Below are positions 46,271 through 58,859 of a DNA stretch of 64,000 bases, piece by piece; position 1 is the first letter of the stretch, and each line of letters opens with the position of its first letter. This DNA is from Polymyxa betae (lineage: Eukaryota; Endomyxa; Phytomyxea; Plasmodiophorida; Plasmodiophoridae). The DNA is taken from positions 44,574-108,573 of the forward strand of contig RBZT01000259.1 of NCBI GenBank assembly GCA_003693705.1, read 5' to 3'. Under the pieces are notes generated by a model. It saw only the letters and a list, made by a program, of their open reading frames with translations, made no database searches and was not told the origin of the DNA. The position numbers and the translations under genes were made by a program.

Positions 46271-46995
46271 ATGAAAGATCACGATCAATCATTAGACGCG
46301 TTCGTTGAAGGGGATGAAGGCGCTCAGCGATATTTCGCATATGTGGCCCGTCTACGAAGTTTAGTCACGACAGGGTCCAGGTATGTCGCCTTCACATCAG
46401 GTAATACCCTTCAAAGTTCGCTTCTCTTCGACCAAATGCATACATTTGATGGTTTTAGGCTTACAATTTCATTATAGATTTGATGTGCTGTTGATGTTTT
46501 ACATTTAAGGATATTCATTATGGAAATTAGACGTTGGAGAGGCATTTAGGCCTGTTGTTCCTCCTTGGGCTGTGACATCAGCATATGCTATATCTGGTGC
46601 TTATGTTGTTGCTGATGTTGCATATCATGGATATCTTGCTCAGAGACATGGTCATGATGTCGCTAAAACTGTTGCAGAACGTTCTGTATTTCAGGTGTTA
46701 GCATCTCTGGTATATAACTTGTGTAGCTTGCATTATAATGTTCTAATAGAATGTGATATAGGCATTACCAGCAATCGCTATACATACGGTTGTCGATGTT
46801 TCAGCAAAATTTTTGAAATCCAGACCGAATCTTGTGAAATCACAGAAAATGTTTAAATATGCACCTACAGCATTGGGATTGGCGGTTGTTCCATTCTTAC
46901 CTGTCCTTATTGATCATCCTGTGGAGAATCTCGTCGAGAATTTATTCAAGACGTATTGGCGGAATTCAGAAGAGAATCCCAAGAAGACTAACTAA
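46271..46995 (+). CDS. MTFP1: Mitochondrial fission process protein 1
   Basis: Inner mitochondrial membrane protein. ATG 46271; the exons include LDVGEAFRPVVPPWAVTSAY, AISGAYVVADVAYHGYLAQR, VAERSVFQVLASL and, after an intron, ALPAIAIHTVVDVSAKFLK and APTALGLAVVPFLPVLIDHP. VGEAFRP near the start, the A..SVFQxLAS block and the late GLxxxPFLP..IDHPV block are the family pattern. TAA at 46993-46995. Three introns; the first joins are not uniquely placed. Confidence 0.85.
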
Positions 46996-47145
46996 TGTCC
47001 AGAACTTCATTGTCTAAACATTCATTGCTCTTATGTATTGGGACACTGTACTAATCTTTCGATTTGAGTTGTTTGTTGTTATGACATTTGGATTTGTAAT
47101 GATGATATGGATGTAATGATGTGATCTTTGAGCCTTGATGTGATT

Positions 47146-47355
47146 CTACATGACATAGACAATATCTCCTTCTGTATCCAAGAAGAACACTCGATTCTTA
47201 TCATCGATATAGAGCCATTCGTCTTGATGAATTGAAACACGATTGCCATCAATTAGAACTGGACGAGCACCAGTGACAATATTAGCTTGAATAGTGGAGG
47301 AGATGATGATGATGAGGGACATAATCCTAATAGAAAGTAATCTAATATGATTCAT
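47146..47355 (-). CDS. Small secreted protein (69 aa)
   Basis: Intronless, ATG 47355. N-terminal signal peptide (RLLSIRIMSLIIIISSTIQA) followed by about 45 residues (TGARPVLIDGNRVSIHQDEW, IDDKNRVFFLDTEGDIVYV) with no cysteine. No family recognised. It lies 102 bp from a second small secreted protein on the same strand, which makes a small secreted cluster. Confidence 0.6.
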   Translation of the reverse strand: MNHIRLLSIRIMSLIIIISSTIQANIVTGARPVLIDGNRVSIHQDEWLYIDDKNRVFFLDTEGDIVYVM

Positions 47356-47457
47356 ATAATCTATCTATCTGATTGTATATTAATGACCGACTCATTATGA
47401 CCGATATCTACTGGTAAACAGACAACAGTCTTCATCAGGATAATATTTCAATACTGT

Positions 47458-47805
47458 TTATAACATGGCGTGGTGCTCAAGATGTTCAACACCTTCATGT
47501 CCTCCACGTAAGAAGGGAATGTCACCATCTCCTTCTTCATGGAATATGTTTTCGTGAACACCAGTTGCATGATCATCATGATGGATATCTCCAAGTTCGG
47601 TGTCCAGATCCTGGATCGAATGTCCATCTCCGAAATGACGTTTATCGTGATACATGGCAGCCCAATCAGCAACTAAACCACCACCTTGACGGTAGTCGTT
47701 ATCGACGTGACCATCACCGTGTTCAACTTCAATAACGGTATCACCACCCATAGCGATTCCAGCCATTAAAACACCAGCAGCCAATAGCATTGTTGTCTTC
47801 AACAT
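47458..47805 (-). CDS. Small secreted His/Asp/Gly-rich protein (115 aa)
   Basis: Intronless, ATG 47805. Signal peptide MLKTTMLLAAGVLMAGIAMG, then a mature part very rich in His, Asp, Glu and Gly (VIEVEHGDGHVDNDY, DIHHDDHATGVHENIFHEEG, HLEHHAML). The many His/Asp pairs suggest divalent-metal binding. No cysteine and no known family. It could be a cell-surface, vacuolar or secreted protein. Confidence 0.65.
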   Translation of the reverse strand: MLKTTMLLAAGVLMAGIAMGGDTVIEVEHGDGHVDNDYRQGGGLVADWAAMYHDKRHFGDGHSIQDLDTELGDIHHDDHATGVHENIFHEEGDGDIPFLRGGHEGVEHLEHHAML

Positions 47806-47985
47806 TATTGGTTCTTGAGAGTTCCTTCTATATAAATCTGTTTGATGTTAGTTCTTGGCTGATTATAAATGAATGAGTACAATGTTGGAAATTTCAAGCC
47901 AGATCATTAACAGCCCTGATGATACATTGATGACTCATGATATTGTATTACAGATTGGCGAATAGCCCAGTGAATCACGAGGTCG

Positions 47986-49182
47986 CTAAATTGGTGAATC
48001 AATGATGTCCACGATCTTTGGGTTCTGTATACGATGTGCCATATCTTGTGAATAATGACTCAGAGGTGTTATGATTGAACCAAGTTCCAATACTGCTTGT
48101 ATGGATGGGCCTAGATCTCTCCTCATACTGACGAATAGCTTTGAAGAACGTAGTGCATTGCATGACGAACAGATTTGTTGAAATTGACATGTTAGAAGAC
48201 ATTGTCGACATTGAATATGTTGACATTGAGAGGTCAGAATAGGATCGTTTAATATCTCATTGCATGATCGACATTTCAGTATACTGAATAATGCTTGATA
48301 GAGAGATTCACTATATTTCTCATATTCTTGTGAATGTTGTAATGCAGCTATTAAATGTTCTCTTGTCATTAACGAAGTCCACATTTCATTGTCTTTCACT
48401 CGACGTTTTGATATCAAACATTGCCTTTCCAAGTTCAGATCTGACAAACGTTGGTCATACTTTCGTAGATTCTTAACAAGTTGTTCAGCTCGATGTTCGG
48501 TGCTGATTAGCAATACAGCATTCCGTTGATATTCGTTATTTAGAACCGAATTTTGATGAAGCAATAACTTCCTCAATGATGGTCTCATTGTTTGATCATT
48601 TGTGTGTTCAGCAATCTCAATATGAATATCTGATTGCAATCGCCCCTGACGAGATCGCAGCTGTCGTCGTAATTGTCGTGCTTGCGCTCTTTGTTCAAAT
48701 AAAGTATCAGTTAATCGCTGAATCATGAGCTGATCTTCATCTCCAGATTCATTCGCTTTCCTTCTCTGTAATTCATACTGTAAACTGAATTTCTTCAAAT
48801 CAATATTAGAAGCTCTGAGATTCCGAAGTATCTGTGATTGTATCTTTCTCTTTTTATCAACAAACTCTGTCATTTTTTTCGCTTTCTTACTTAGCTGCAC
48901 ATATGACTCACGTATTCTTTTGAATAAATTATCGCAATCGCGATCGAATGCAACGATGGCATTTACGCGAGCTCTTGTTTGATGGAGTTGACTGGATCGT
49001 ATTGCATTAGCTTGTTGATGAGATAATTGATTACAGGCTCGTGATGCTGATCTGATCTCTCTTATAACGTGAGCTATATCCTGATCTGAAGGTCGTGGTG
49101 ATGTCCAGCAATCGTATTGAATTTGATCATGATTGATAGCAGGTTGTTGGAAGTAGCTACTAGAGCTAAAACTTCTCATCAT
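47986..49182 (-). CDS. RING finger protein with long coiled coil
   Basis: Intronless, about 398 residues from ATG 49182 (MMRSFSSSS). The central part is a long Arg/Gln/Lys-rich coiled coil (FEQRAQARQLRRQLRSRQG). Near the C-terminus is a RING-like finger: CRSC...CQHIQCRQC...ICSSC, with the C-x-H-x-x-C spacing, so a probable ubiquitin ligase. The layout recalls coiled-coil RING ligases such as BRE1, but similarity outside the RING was not checked. Confidence 0.65.
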   Translation of the reverse strand: MMRSFSSSSYFQQPAINHDQIQYDCWTSPRPSDQDIAHVIREIRSASRACNQLSHQQANAIRSSQLHQTRARVNAIVAFDRDCDNLFKRIRESYVQLSKKAKKMTEFVDKKRKIQSQILRNLRASNIDLKKFSLQYELQRRKANESGDEDQLMIQRLTDTLFEQRAQARQLRRQLRSRQGRLQSDIHIEIAEHTNDQTMRPSLRKLLLHQNSVLNNEYQRNAVLLISTEHRAEQLVKNLRKYDQRLSDLNLERQCLISKRRVKDNEMWTSLMTREHLIAALQHSQEYEKYSESLYQALFSILKCRSCNEILNDPILTSQCQHIQCRQCLLTCQFQQICSSCNALRSSKLFVSMRRDLGPSIQAVLELGSIITPLSHYSQDMAHRIQNPKIVDIIDSPI

Positions 49183-49266
49183 ATAATATACAAGATCTAA
49201 TACATGGTACCTAATCTGAAACAATCAAATCTCAGACAATCTGTATTAACAATTTAATGAAACAAT

Positions 49267-49719
49267 TTAGCCGATCGACTTGATCAAATCAATTAACTTG
49301 GAGTATTCAATAGTCTTAGCAGCTGAAGAATTATCACCACTTGTACGTCTGGCATCATCAAGGATAGTCTCAATTTCAGCTCTGGATAGCTTATCACCCA
49401 ATGTTGTCAATGCATGAGTAAATTCTTCAATATTGATATGTCCAGGCTTATCTTTGCATTCGAACACCTTGAACGCATCGGCGATTTCTTCAATCGTCTT
49501 CTGAATCTTGGTGGATTCGACCAAATAGGTCTGGAAGATCGGATACGTGATCTTGCCCTTGTGTTTGCTGTTAACTTCATCTGTGAAGGTCTTGATCTGA
49601 TCGGCAGTGAGACGCTTGCCGACGCTGCGCAAAGCGATGCCAAGGTCTTCAGCCTTGAGCATGCCTTCCTTGGCGTACATGTTAAAGACCTCTTGAGATG
49701 TTTGTCCTTCGGTCGTCAT
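49267..49719 (-). CDS. EF-hand protein, myosin essential light chain-like
   Basis: Intronless, 150 residues, MTTEGQTSQEVFNMYAKEG from ATG 49719. Four EF-hand-type helix-loop-helix units can be aligned, but the loops (EGMLKAEDLG, HKGKITYPIF, KDKPGHINIEEF, DNSSAAKTIEYSKL) lack the full set of Asp/Glu ligands, so calcium binding is probably lost. That, and the length, fit a myosin light chain rather than calmodulin. It is divergent from the aldehyde dehydrogenase gene, about 140 bp between starts. Confidence 0.75.
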   Translation of the reverse strand: MTTEGQTSQEVFNMYAKEGMLKAEDLGIALRSVGKRLTADQIKTFTDEVNSKHKGKITYPIFQTYLVESTKIQKTIEEIADAFKVFECKDKPGHINIEEFTHALTTLGDKLSRAEIETILDDARRTSGDNSSAAKTIEYSKLIDLIKSIG

Positions 49720-49839
49720 GATGATGCTGATAATAAAGGAATGATAGATGAGGGAACGACTGAAAGAGCGCAACCCTTATATAACCTTGCAGGGACCCGC
49801 CAATACAGCATATAGAGAGCACTAATACAACACTGCATC

Positions 49840-49848
49840 TAGGGTTTA
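49840..49848. promoter_or_regulatory. Telobox-like motif TAGGGTTTA upstream of ALDH
   Basis: TAGGGTTTA (reverse complement TAAACCCTA) 13 bp before the ALDH ATG, in the divergent region shared with the EF-hand gene. Similar to the motif upstream of MTFP1. Confidence 0.35.
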
Positions 49849-49861
49849 TCTATTCTTATTC

Positions 49862-51609
<1,748 letters not shown>

Positions 51610-51713
51610 TTTACTGCTAATACTAATATATAATACGAATCAGTCTGCGATATATTCGTCGTAACAGGAAATGATGGGGTGATGCTCGACTCGCGTGAAT
51701 TCGTCGAGCAATA

Positions 51714-53737
51714 TTACATACAGAACGGGACGGTTCGATGGGCGCGATCAACGCCAACCGGCTTAGATTGGTATCTTTTGGCATGATTCCCGCTAATGAC
51801 ATTATTAGCAGATCTGCATGCAGACCTGTAGTTAAGCGTTAATAATCGAATTGATAGATGGCGTAATAACAAACCAATGGCAAATGCAGAAATGATATGT
51901 CCTGATCCAGCATTGACAACAATCTCCTAATTCAATATTATAAAAACAAGCACACGAAGTTATATATTGACTTTACCAAGAAACCGTTCTCAATCGGCTC
52001 TCGGTATCTCTCCAGATCCGATTCTGAAGATAATCAGAGAAATCCATACAGAAATGATGTTGCTGACCCGTAGCTGTTAACGGTTTAACAACAAACACAA
52101 CTTGGGCAATCTTTGGTGATGTGCTGATAATAACAGGTAGAATCAGATCTGAACATCGTCGTAGTCTGACAAATACATTGGTGACCGCTTCCAGGCCTTG
52201 ATATTGAGCTAAGTCCCACGATCTAACCAATATCTCAATATTTAATCATAGATGGGAACAAACTGATCTATGACCTATAATGTCGGGCTGTAATACAATC
52301 ACCAACAGCACAAATATTCCTATTAGCTGTCACATAGAAATCATCAACCTGAATTCCACCCATATCTGTATATTTAACACCTGTTCATGATAATAAGAAA
52401 TATATTGCTGGAATTCCCTGTTTATTACCAGCCAGATCTAAACCTAAGTTTTGGATATTAGCACGATTATCTATTAGATCGATAACGTAATCAGCCTAAA
52501 CAATATTCAATTCAAACAGCCATAACAAAATATATTACGTGCTTGAACTGAACTTGGTAAGCCAGCAGAATCTAAAAACAGAGCACGAATACGAGCACGT
52601 TCAGGGTGAAGTTCGGAATCTGAAATTCGAACAAACTGGATGAGATGAATATCAGATAATGTTGTGTGAGATGAAACTGACTCACCTTAGATACAAGTAC
52701 AACTTGAATACCAGCTTGATATAATACAGAGAGAATATCGTTAAGATGATGAGGTTGTAGAGATGATATAAGATCTTGTTTACATAATAATATAACCTTA
52801 CAACATATTCCTGACAATTGATAACAAATTTCTAATGCACGAGGTATAGATCCTAAAACTACAACACGATCTTCTTTTGTACAATGTTTAAGGCAATTAT
52901 CTAATTGTGACATAATTGTAGAAGTCCTGCATGATCCAGTTGCAATAATAGCTTTACGAAATCGTAACTGAACATCATCACTAATTCGTACTGTATCTGT
53001 TGATGTAAAACGACCTGATCCTGGATACAGATCACAACCAACCTATACGATATTATTCATATAATGTAGATGATATTATCAGGAGGATGAACGACCTGAG
53101 ACAGTCGATCAAGATTGATATCATCATGAAGTGCATCATGTTGAACATTATCGTGACTAGATTTAAGACGTTGAATAATATGACGATATTCAGGATGTGG
53201 CTCATATATTAATGCAACCTGAAGTCTAATAAACGTAATATAAGAGATGCATCTAATATGATTATCTATAAGAGGTAGTACTAACCCAACAGATACAGCT
53301 CGAAATGCTGCTGATAGACCTGCATATCCACCTCCAATAATAACCAGATCATATATCAAGGGATTTACACGACCTCTTAAATGAGTACTTTTACGTCCAT
53401 CTGCATCATATCGATATTGTTTCTTATTGGAACGTTCAAAGCGTGTCTGATTGGGGTCTTGAGCCTGTTATATATCATAAGATGTATAATAATATCAACT
53501 AATCATTTGTATTGACCGAGATCTGACCACTATTTAATAGTAATGTGCCTATCTGATCAACTTCATGAGCATTAGCAGCTATATGGTTTTCTATAAGACA
53601 ATGTCCAAGCTGATCAGCAGTAAATAATTGTTGATCCTGTACAGATTGCATTAGATATAGATAAGAGATATGACATATACACATACAAGATGGGTATGAA
53701 GAGCTTGTTGACCTGTCAGATATTGATTCCAATTCAT
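51714..53737 (-). CDS. FAD/NAD(P) oxidoreductase of the disulphide-reductase fold, no redox cysteine pair seen
   Basis: ATG 53737 gives a roughly 90-residue N-terminal extension (MNWNQYLTGQQALHTHL, two in-phase introns), then LIYDLVIIGGGYAGLSAAFR (FAD dinucleotide motif), VALIYEPHPEYRHI, RKAIIATGSCRT, a second nucleotide site VVVLGSIPRALEI, YTDMGGIQVDDFYVTANRN and ICAVGDCITARH (second FAD contact). The C-terminal NAGSGHIISAFAIGLLL resembles the dimer domain of mercuric/lipoamide reductases. The CxxxxC motif that normally follows the first strand is absent. Stop TAA about 51714-51716; the last exon end is uncertain. Substrate unknown. Confidence 0.7.
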
Positions 53738-53983
53738 TTAGTTGTTATTGGTGAATAGTCTTCATGAACATTGTATTAAGTAGGTACAAGTACTGACCCT
53801 ATTTATTACTCCCATAAACAGATAAAATAGTACTTTGGAGGTCGTGTTTATATAGATCCGTATTAGGGTTACTTTGTCTGTATGTATAATAATATTACGC
53901 AGTCCGTGATATTCTGCGTCTAATGACCTCCATCTATTTCCTGATCAGACTGATTCTCTGATATCCATATTGTAATATCAATC

Positions 53984-54913
53984 ATGCAGCATGATGATAT
54001 GATATGGAGTGTTATATCCAAACAATTCTGTTCATTCAAGACCAAGACACGTACATCTGATTTCTGTCGTAGCGAGGATAATGTTACTGGATTATGTAAT
54101 CGTGTATCATGTCCACTTGCTAATTCACGTTATGCAACTGTTAAAGAGACAGATGGACGTATTTGTCTATGGGTTAAGACTATAGAGAGAGCACATTCTC
54201 CTTTAAATCTATGGAATAAGATTCAATTACCTGCTAATTATAGTCAAGCTCTTACTATGATAGATACAGAGCTGGTACATTGGCCTGCACATATTATACA
54301 TCGATGTAAACAGAGATTAACTAAGATACATCAATATCTTATTAGAATGAGAAAACTACAGACTAAAGTCAGGTATGTAATGAGTAATTTATTTCTATAC
54401 ATTTGTGATGTTAATATATGATACAGACCTAAGCTGGTAGCTATTCATAAAAAGATTGATAAACGTGAGGCAACACGTGAGATGAAAGCTCTAAAAGCAG
54501 CACGTATTACAGATAAGATTAAGAAAGAGCTATTAGAGAGATTACAACAAGGAACATATGGAGATATCTATAACTTTCCTGTACATCAATATCAACAGGT
54601 ATAATGACATTGTATATATACGAGTACGAGGATCTCATATATTTCATTTATATAGGCATTGGATGAATTAGAACTATCAGATCAAGAATCTATGGACAAT
54701 GAATTCGTAGAAGCATACGATGATGATGTATTTGATAATGATGATGATGATATTGAAGATTATGATGTAGAAATGCCATCATCTGATGGTGATGATCATG
54801 ACCAACAGATTGTACCAAGTCGTCCACGTAAAGGTCCTCGTGGTCCTTACGTTGAAATCGAATACGAATCAGAGCCAGCTGTTGCTGATCAACAGCTGGA
54901 TGTTCATAACTAA
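53984..54913 (+). CDS. MAK16: Ribosome biogenesis protein MAK16
   Basis: Nucleolar 60S-assembly factor. ATG 53984: [39 protein letters not shown] and [19 protein letters not shown] (the cysteine pattern of MAK16), [37 protein letters not shown]. Two introns (about 50 nt) lead to [20 protein letters not shown] and an acidic tail ([19 protein letters not shown]), TAA 54911-54913. Complete. Confidence 0.95.
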
Positions 54914-54985
54914 ATTCATTATATGTGCTGTTATACATACAGATAGATAATCATACAATGATAGTAGAGATCTATTTACTATGCA

Positions 54986-55718
54986 TTACGGTTTCATTAT
55001 ATCTTGATATGCTTTAGATGAGATATTCCTCCATTTCTATCATTAAATCAGATAACCCAATATGAATCTAGATAATGGATTTCAATATTTACCTGACGTA
55101 GATGTACAGCAGATCTATCTGCAAATTGAAACTGATTTAATATAGCTTGCCAGTCATTACCATGTAAAGCAACACCACGTTTTAGATTATCTATCTCTTG
55201 TTGGGACCAATATCTATATGATCTACAGGCATGACCACCGCCTGGGCCAGTACTGCCAGCACCAAGACCAGATCCAGGATCTGTCATGGATTTCTTCAAG
55301 AATGTATCAGGTAATCTATATGCGCAATATATTAATGATCTGTCAGTATAATACTAATGATTATACTGCTCTAGTAATAGATTACGTTGTGATCCTTCTG
55401 GTGTTAATCTCCATATAATATATACACATCCATTATATCTATATAATATACTATTCAGTGTTATATCTGTCTTACAGCAACTTATTACCTGAATCTAGCA
55501 AATGTACCTCTATCATAATCAGATAGATGCAGGAATATATTTCTATCTAATGTAGATATGAGAGTCCATCCTTTACCTAATATATCTTCGTTATTGAATC
55601 TATCTATAATTTGATATATATCAGGCCATTGTGTAATTGGATCTATACATGTCTCTAAACATGTTAATATTAGATCCAATACATGACCAGGCATATCATG
55701 ATCTATAATACAGATCGA
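54986..55718 (-). CDS. Telobox Myb/SANT domain protein
   Basis: The C-terminal Myb repeat is YRYWSQQEIDNLKRGVALHG, NDWQAILNQFQFADRSAVHL; an intron (GTAAAT..GATAG) joins RQKWRNISSKAYQDI, completing a telobox (consensus VDLKDKWRN; here VHLRQKWRN). Such repeats bind telomeric TTTAGGG-type DNA or telobox promoter motifs. Upstream exons (RGTFARF|SILYRYNG; LLLEQ|LPDTFLKKSMTDPG) join in phase through 38-60 nt introns. Stop TAA 54986-54988. The start is uncertain: ATG 55718 is the first in frame. Confidence 0.7.
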
Positions 55719-55846
55719 CATTATCAACACAAATGCAATAATATTACTACGAGATTCTAATAGATTATAGACCACACATTTGTATATCTCCGATATAACA
55801 TATAACAGATACCACTAATTCATTGTATTGATTGATTGAGAGAGAT

Positions 55847-56602
55847 TTAGGCTTCAGTAGTCTCTTCAGGACGTTCAACAACCTTGCCAACATCTTTCGA
55901 GAGACCAGCATGAATTTCCATAAGCTTTCCCGTATCAACTTTAGGAGCATGTAATGTCTTTACCTTACGAATGAATACATTCTGTAAGGGATAGATACCT
56001 TGACAGGCTTTCTCAATCTCCTTTCCAATAGTTTCAGGAATTAATTTCCCAATAAGACCCATAGCATCAACAGATGATACTTCACGTTCCATGATTTCAA
56101 CCATCTTCTTACGAATAGCTCGAACTTGAGATGATTGAGCATATGATGTCTTACGAACTTGATTAGGACGTTTACGAGTAAATGCAATACAGAATACACG
56201 TAATGAGAATCCATCAGTTGTCTTAACATCAACATGAGCTTCAATCAATGTTTGCCATTTACGACATAGAGATCGAATCTTATCAGATGTAAGATCCATA
56301 CCATAGAAATTAGTCAGACAGTTACGTCCTTGAACATCTTCAACACGAAGACGGAACTTGCGGAATGAATCATCTTCTCCATCCTTCTTAAGATCACCAA
56401 GAGAGATCTCAAATACACGACCACGAAGATTATCACCAGCAAGTTTGTTACCAGCAGATCGCGTAACAACAGTCTTTCCAACTTGACGTACTTCAAATGC
56501 AACTGGGGCCTTCACGTCGTACCATTCCTTCTTAGCGAAAGGATCAGACACCTTCTTACCGGCCTTCTTCTTGCCTGCACGTTTACCCTTGCCGGCCGCC
56601 AT
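55847..56602 (-). CDS. RPS3A: 40S ribosomal protein eS1 (RPS3A)
   Basis: Small-subunit ribosomal protein, 251 residues, intronless. [17 protein letters not shown], then [112 protein letters not shown] and [19 protein letters not shown] are all diagnostic. Stop TAG at 55847-55849. Confidence 0.96.
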   Translation of the reverse strand: MAAGKGKRAGKKKAGKKVSDPFAKKEWYDVKAPVAFEVRQVGKTVVTRSAGNKLAGDNLRGRVFEISLGDLKKDGEDDSFRKFRLRVEDVQGRNCLTNFYGMDLTSDKIRSLCRKWQTLIEAHVDVKTTDGFSLRVFCIAFTRKRPNQVRKTSYAQSSQVRAIRKKMVEIMEREVSSVDAMGLIGKLIPETIGKEIEKACQGIYPLQNVFIRKVKTLHAPKVDTGKLMEIHAGLSKDVGKVVERPEETTEA

Positions 56603-56842
56603 TCCTTAGAATCAAACAGAATCTGATGGAGGTGAGAGGACCTCGTCAAGTCCGTCACGGACTCCGATCTCTCATGAAAATATTAGCGCTACATGAATAT
56701 ATATTGTCTGTTACAGTGTTAGAATTGTAGAAATTCATTCAATAGATGAAATATAACAATATTACTCATTAATAATGTATAACAATATGTATTTATATTA
56801 CAATCATTATATACGGACCTGTATCAATCCATCTAATACCTT

Positions 56843-57830
56843 CTAGACCATCTGATAACGACGTAGATCATTAAATAGAGATTCAATAATAGCATCGTCA
56901 TGGAATTCAGGTGGTACTCGCCCTTGGCCAGAGGGATCTAATCGTTTCTCAATACGGCGTTGTAATGTATTGAGACTTGGTATCAGACATTTAGCTTCTT
57001 CAACTGTCTGAATATTTAAATTATTAATAGCAGCAATCTCAAATGGATCAAGATCACAATATTTGTTAGGGACAGTATTACCCTAGTACAACATGATTAG
57101 AAGATGAACATTACCAATATTCATTTAATATACAAACAGGTTGTCAAATAGTAATTTTATGGGCATGTTGAAATGAATGTCAGGAAAGGGTAAAAAATGA
57201 TTCAAACGTAGATGATAATATCAATGAGAAATATTTCTATATAATTGCATAACAATAAAACATAATCTGTAAACATGTTGGCGATTTCGAGTTATAGAGA
57301 AGCGTCTGGTACGTTGCAAGAAGCCTAATAATAAAGTTTTGAAGGATTGAAACTAGAATACGCCAACCATTAAAATAATAAGATAGAGAGTTTGAAATTG
57401 AAATGGATAGATATATGTGATAAATAAGAATATAAATGTAGATATTATAATATATATAATAACATGTATATACATGTACCTGTTCATCAACTGTTTTGAA
57501 TAATTCTCTAGCAGAAGCAATAGCCTCTTTAGTCTTATAATTGGAGAATTTCTGTACATAGTTCAATGTTTGCTATATAATGATATATAAGAATATGCTG
57601 ATATCAATATATATATATTATATATATACCTGTATCATTTGTGATGGTGCTGGACATTGATCTTGATCAGCCTGTTTCTCTCTCTCTTGTATACCATGTA
57701 ATACTATAAAATATGCCTCCGAATTAAATACACATCGGACCTTGGATCTATCAAATTCAGGTCCAAGCTCTAATGTAGATGCATCCTCTCCAAGACGACT
57801 ATCACGGAATGATGCCGCCGTCGTCACCAT
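56843..57830 (-). CDS. RPB4: RNA polymerase II subunit RPB4
   Basis: Stalk subunit of RNA polymerase II. ATG 57830; MVTTAASFRDSRLGEDAS, LELGPEFDRSKVRCVFNSE, then an intron of about 60 nt to QTLNYVQKFSNYKTKEAI and ASARELFKTVDEQ. A long intron (57083-57479, 397 nt) leads to LDPFEIAAINNLNIQTVEEA, KCLIPSLNTLQRRIEKR and a C-terminal ESLFNDLRRYQMV, stop TAG 56843-56845. Family elements: TLNYxxxFSxYK, E(A/E)AKxLIPSL and the late aromatic tail. The long intron is exceptional for this window. Confidence 0.8.
57083..57479 (-). other. Exceptionally long intron of RPB4 (397 nt)
   Basis: GTACAT donor at 57479 and acceptor TAG at 57083-57085. Other introns in the window are mostly 42-58 nt. It contains a perfect 16-bp palindrome ACATGTATATACATGT at 57462-57477 right after the donor. 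No clear gene is seen inside. Confidence 0.65.
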
Positions 57831-58859
57831 TTGATTAATGAATTAATATACACCGTGGTATTACATTCAGACAATATTCTTCAATTTAACTGATGATTGA
57901 TCCACACATCAATATAGAAGATATTGTCATTATTAATATGATTGCATTCATTTATCTACTATATAATATATCTTTCTATTACCATTAGTTAGGTATCAGA
58001 ACATGTAACAAGATCTAAAATATCACATATTATTTATCATGATCATACAGCAAGTCCAAGGCTGTTGTAATATTTAGTAGAAAATGTCGCTATACTTGTC
58101 AATCAATAAAGATTCCTCATACAGTACAAATATTATCACCTACTGTATTCTATATGAAGAAATCTTTCTTAGAATATTCATAATCTCAATGTTATATCAG
58201 GGATTATAACCAGAATGCAATATATCTTAATAATGCTTAAAACTGGTCATTATCTGATAATAGTTTTGCATATTTGATTAGATATTGTTATGCAAATGAT
58301 GGATTGGATTGGATTCGACTACCGGTAGTTCGCTGATTTATAGTCAACAGGCGGCGCTCTTTCCAAAACGCATTGCTGGAAAATTTAGGCAAATTGCCTT
58401 CCAGAACCCCTACTACCGATTTCGGGGCGTTGCAATAATTCACCCGTTTAAATAATTGTTGATCGTAAACGGCCCTATCAGCAGGACCTAAGAGAGCCTT
58501 GATAAGGTAAGGTAGGCACCGGCCTAATCCAACAGGGACCCGTTATACAAATAAGAGATATTATATGTCAGTTGTCAGCAATATAATAACATGCAGTAAT
58601 GCATTATTAATTATATGATGTGGTCAAGTGCAACAATTAGGTTATTGTAGAGATTTATTAGACCTGTTAGTTGCAATAAAACCTCACTTGTCAAGTATTA
58701 CATTTCTATAGACTCTATGTGTAGTACATTTATTGATGATCTGATCACTAGTTAGTATGTCTATTGATGTAAACTCAGGTAATGGGTCATGAACCCGGTA
58801 ATACTGATGCTAATAAAGTGTCATTGGACCATGTATCTACTCCTAAACCGTTACAGGTT
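57831..58859. other. AT-rich interval at the edge of the mobile-element region
   Basis: About 1 kb with no recognised gene: low-complexity AT-rich DNA to about 58300, then a mixed segment with the palindrome CTACCGGTAG at 58319-58328. It marks the end of the ordered gene region. Confidence 0.35.

Noticed and set aside
58300-58560. tRNA-like segment with GGATTCGA
   Set aside because: No complete B box or cloverleaf can be formed.
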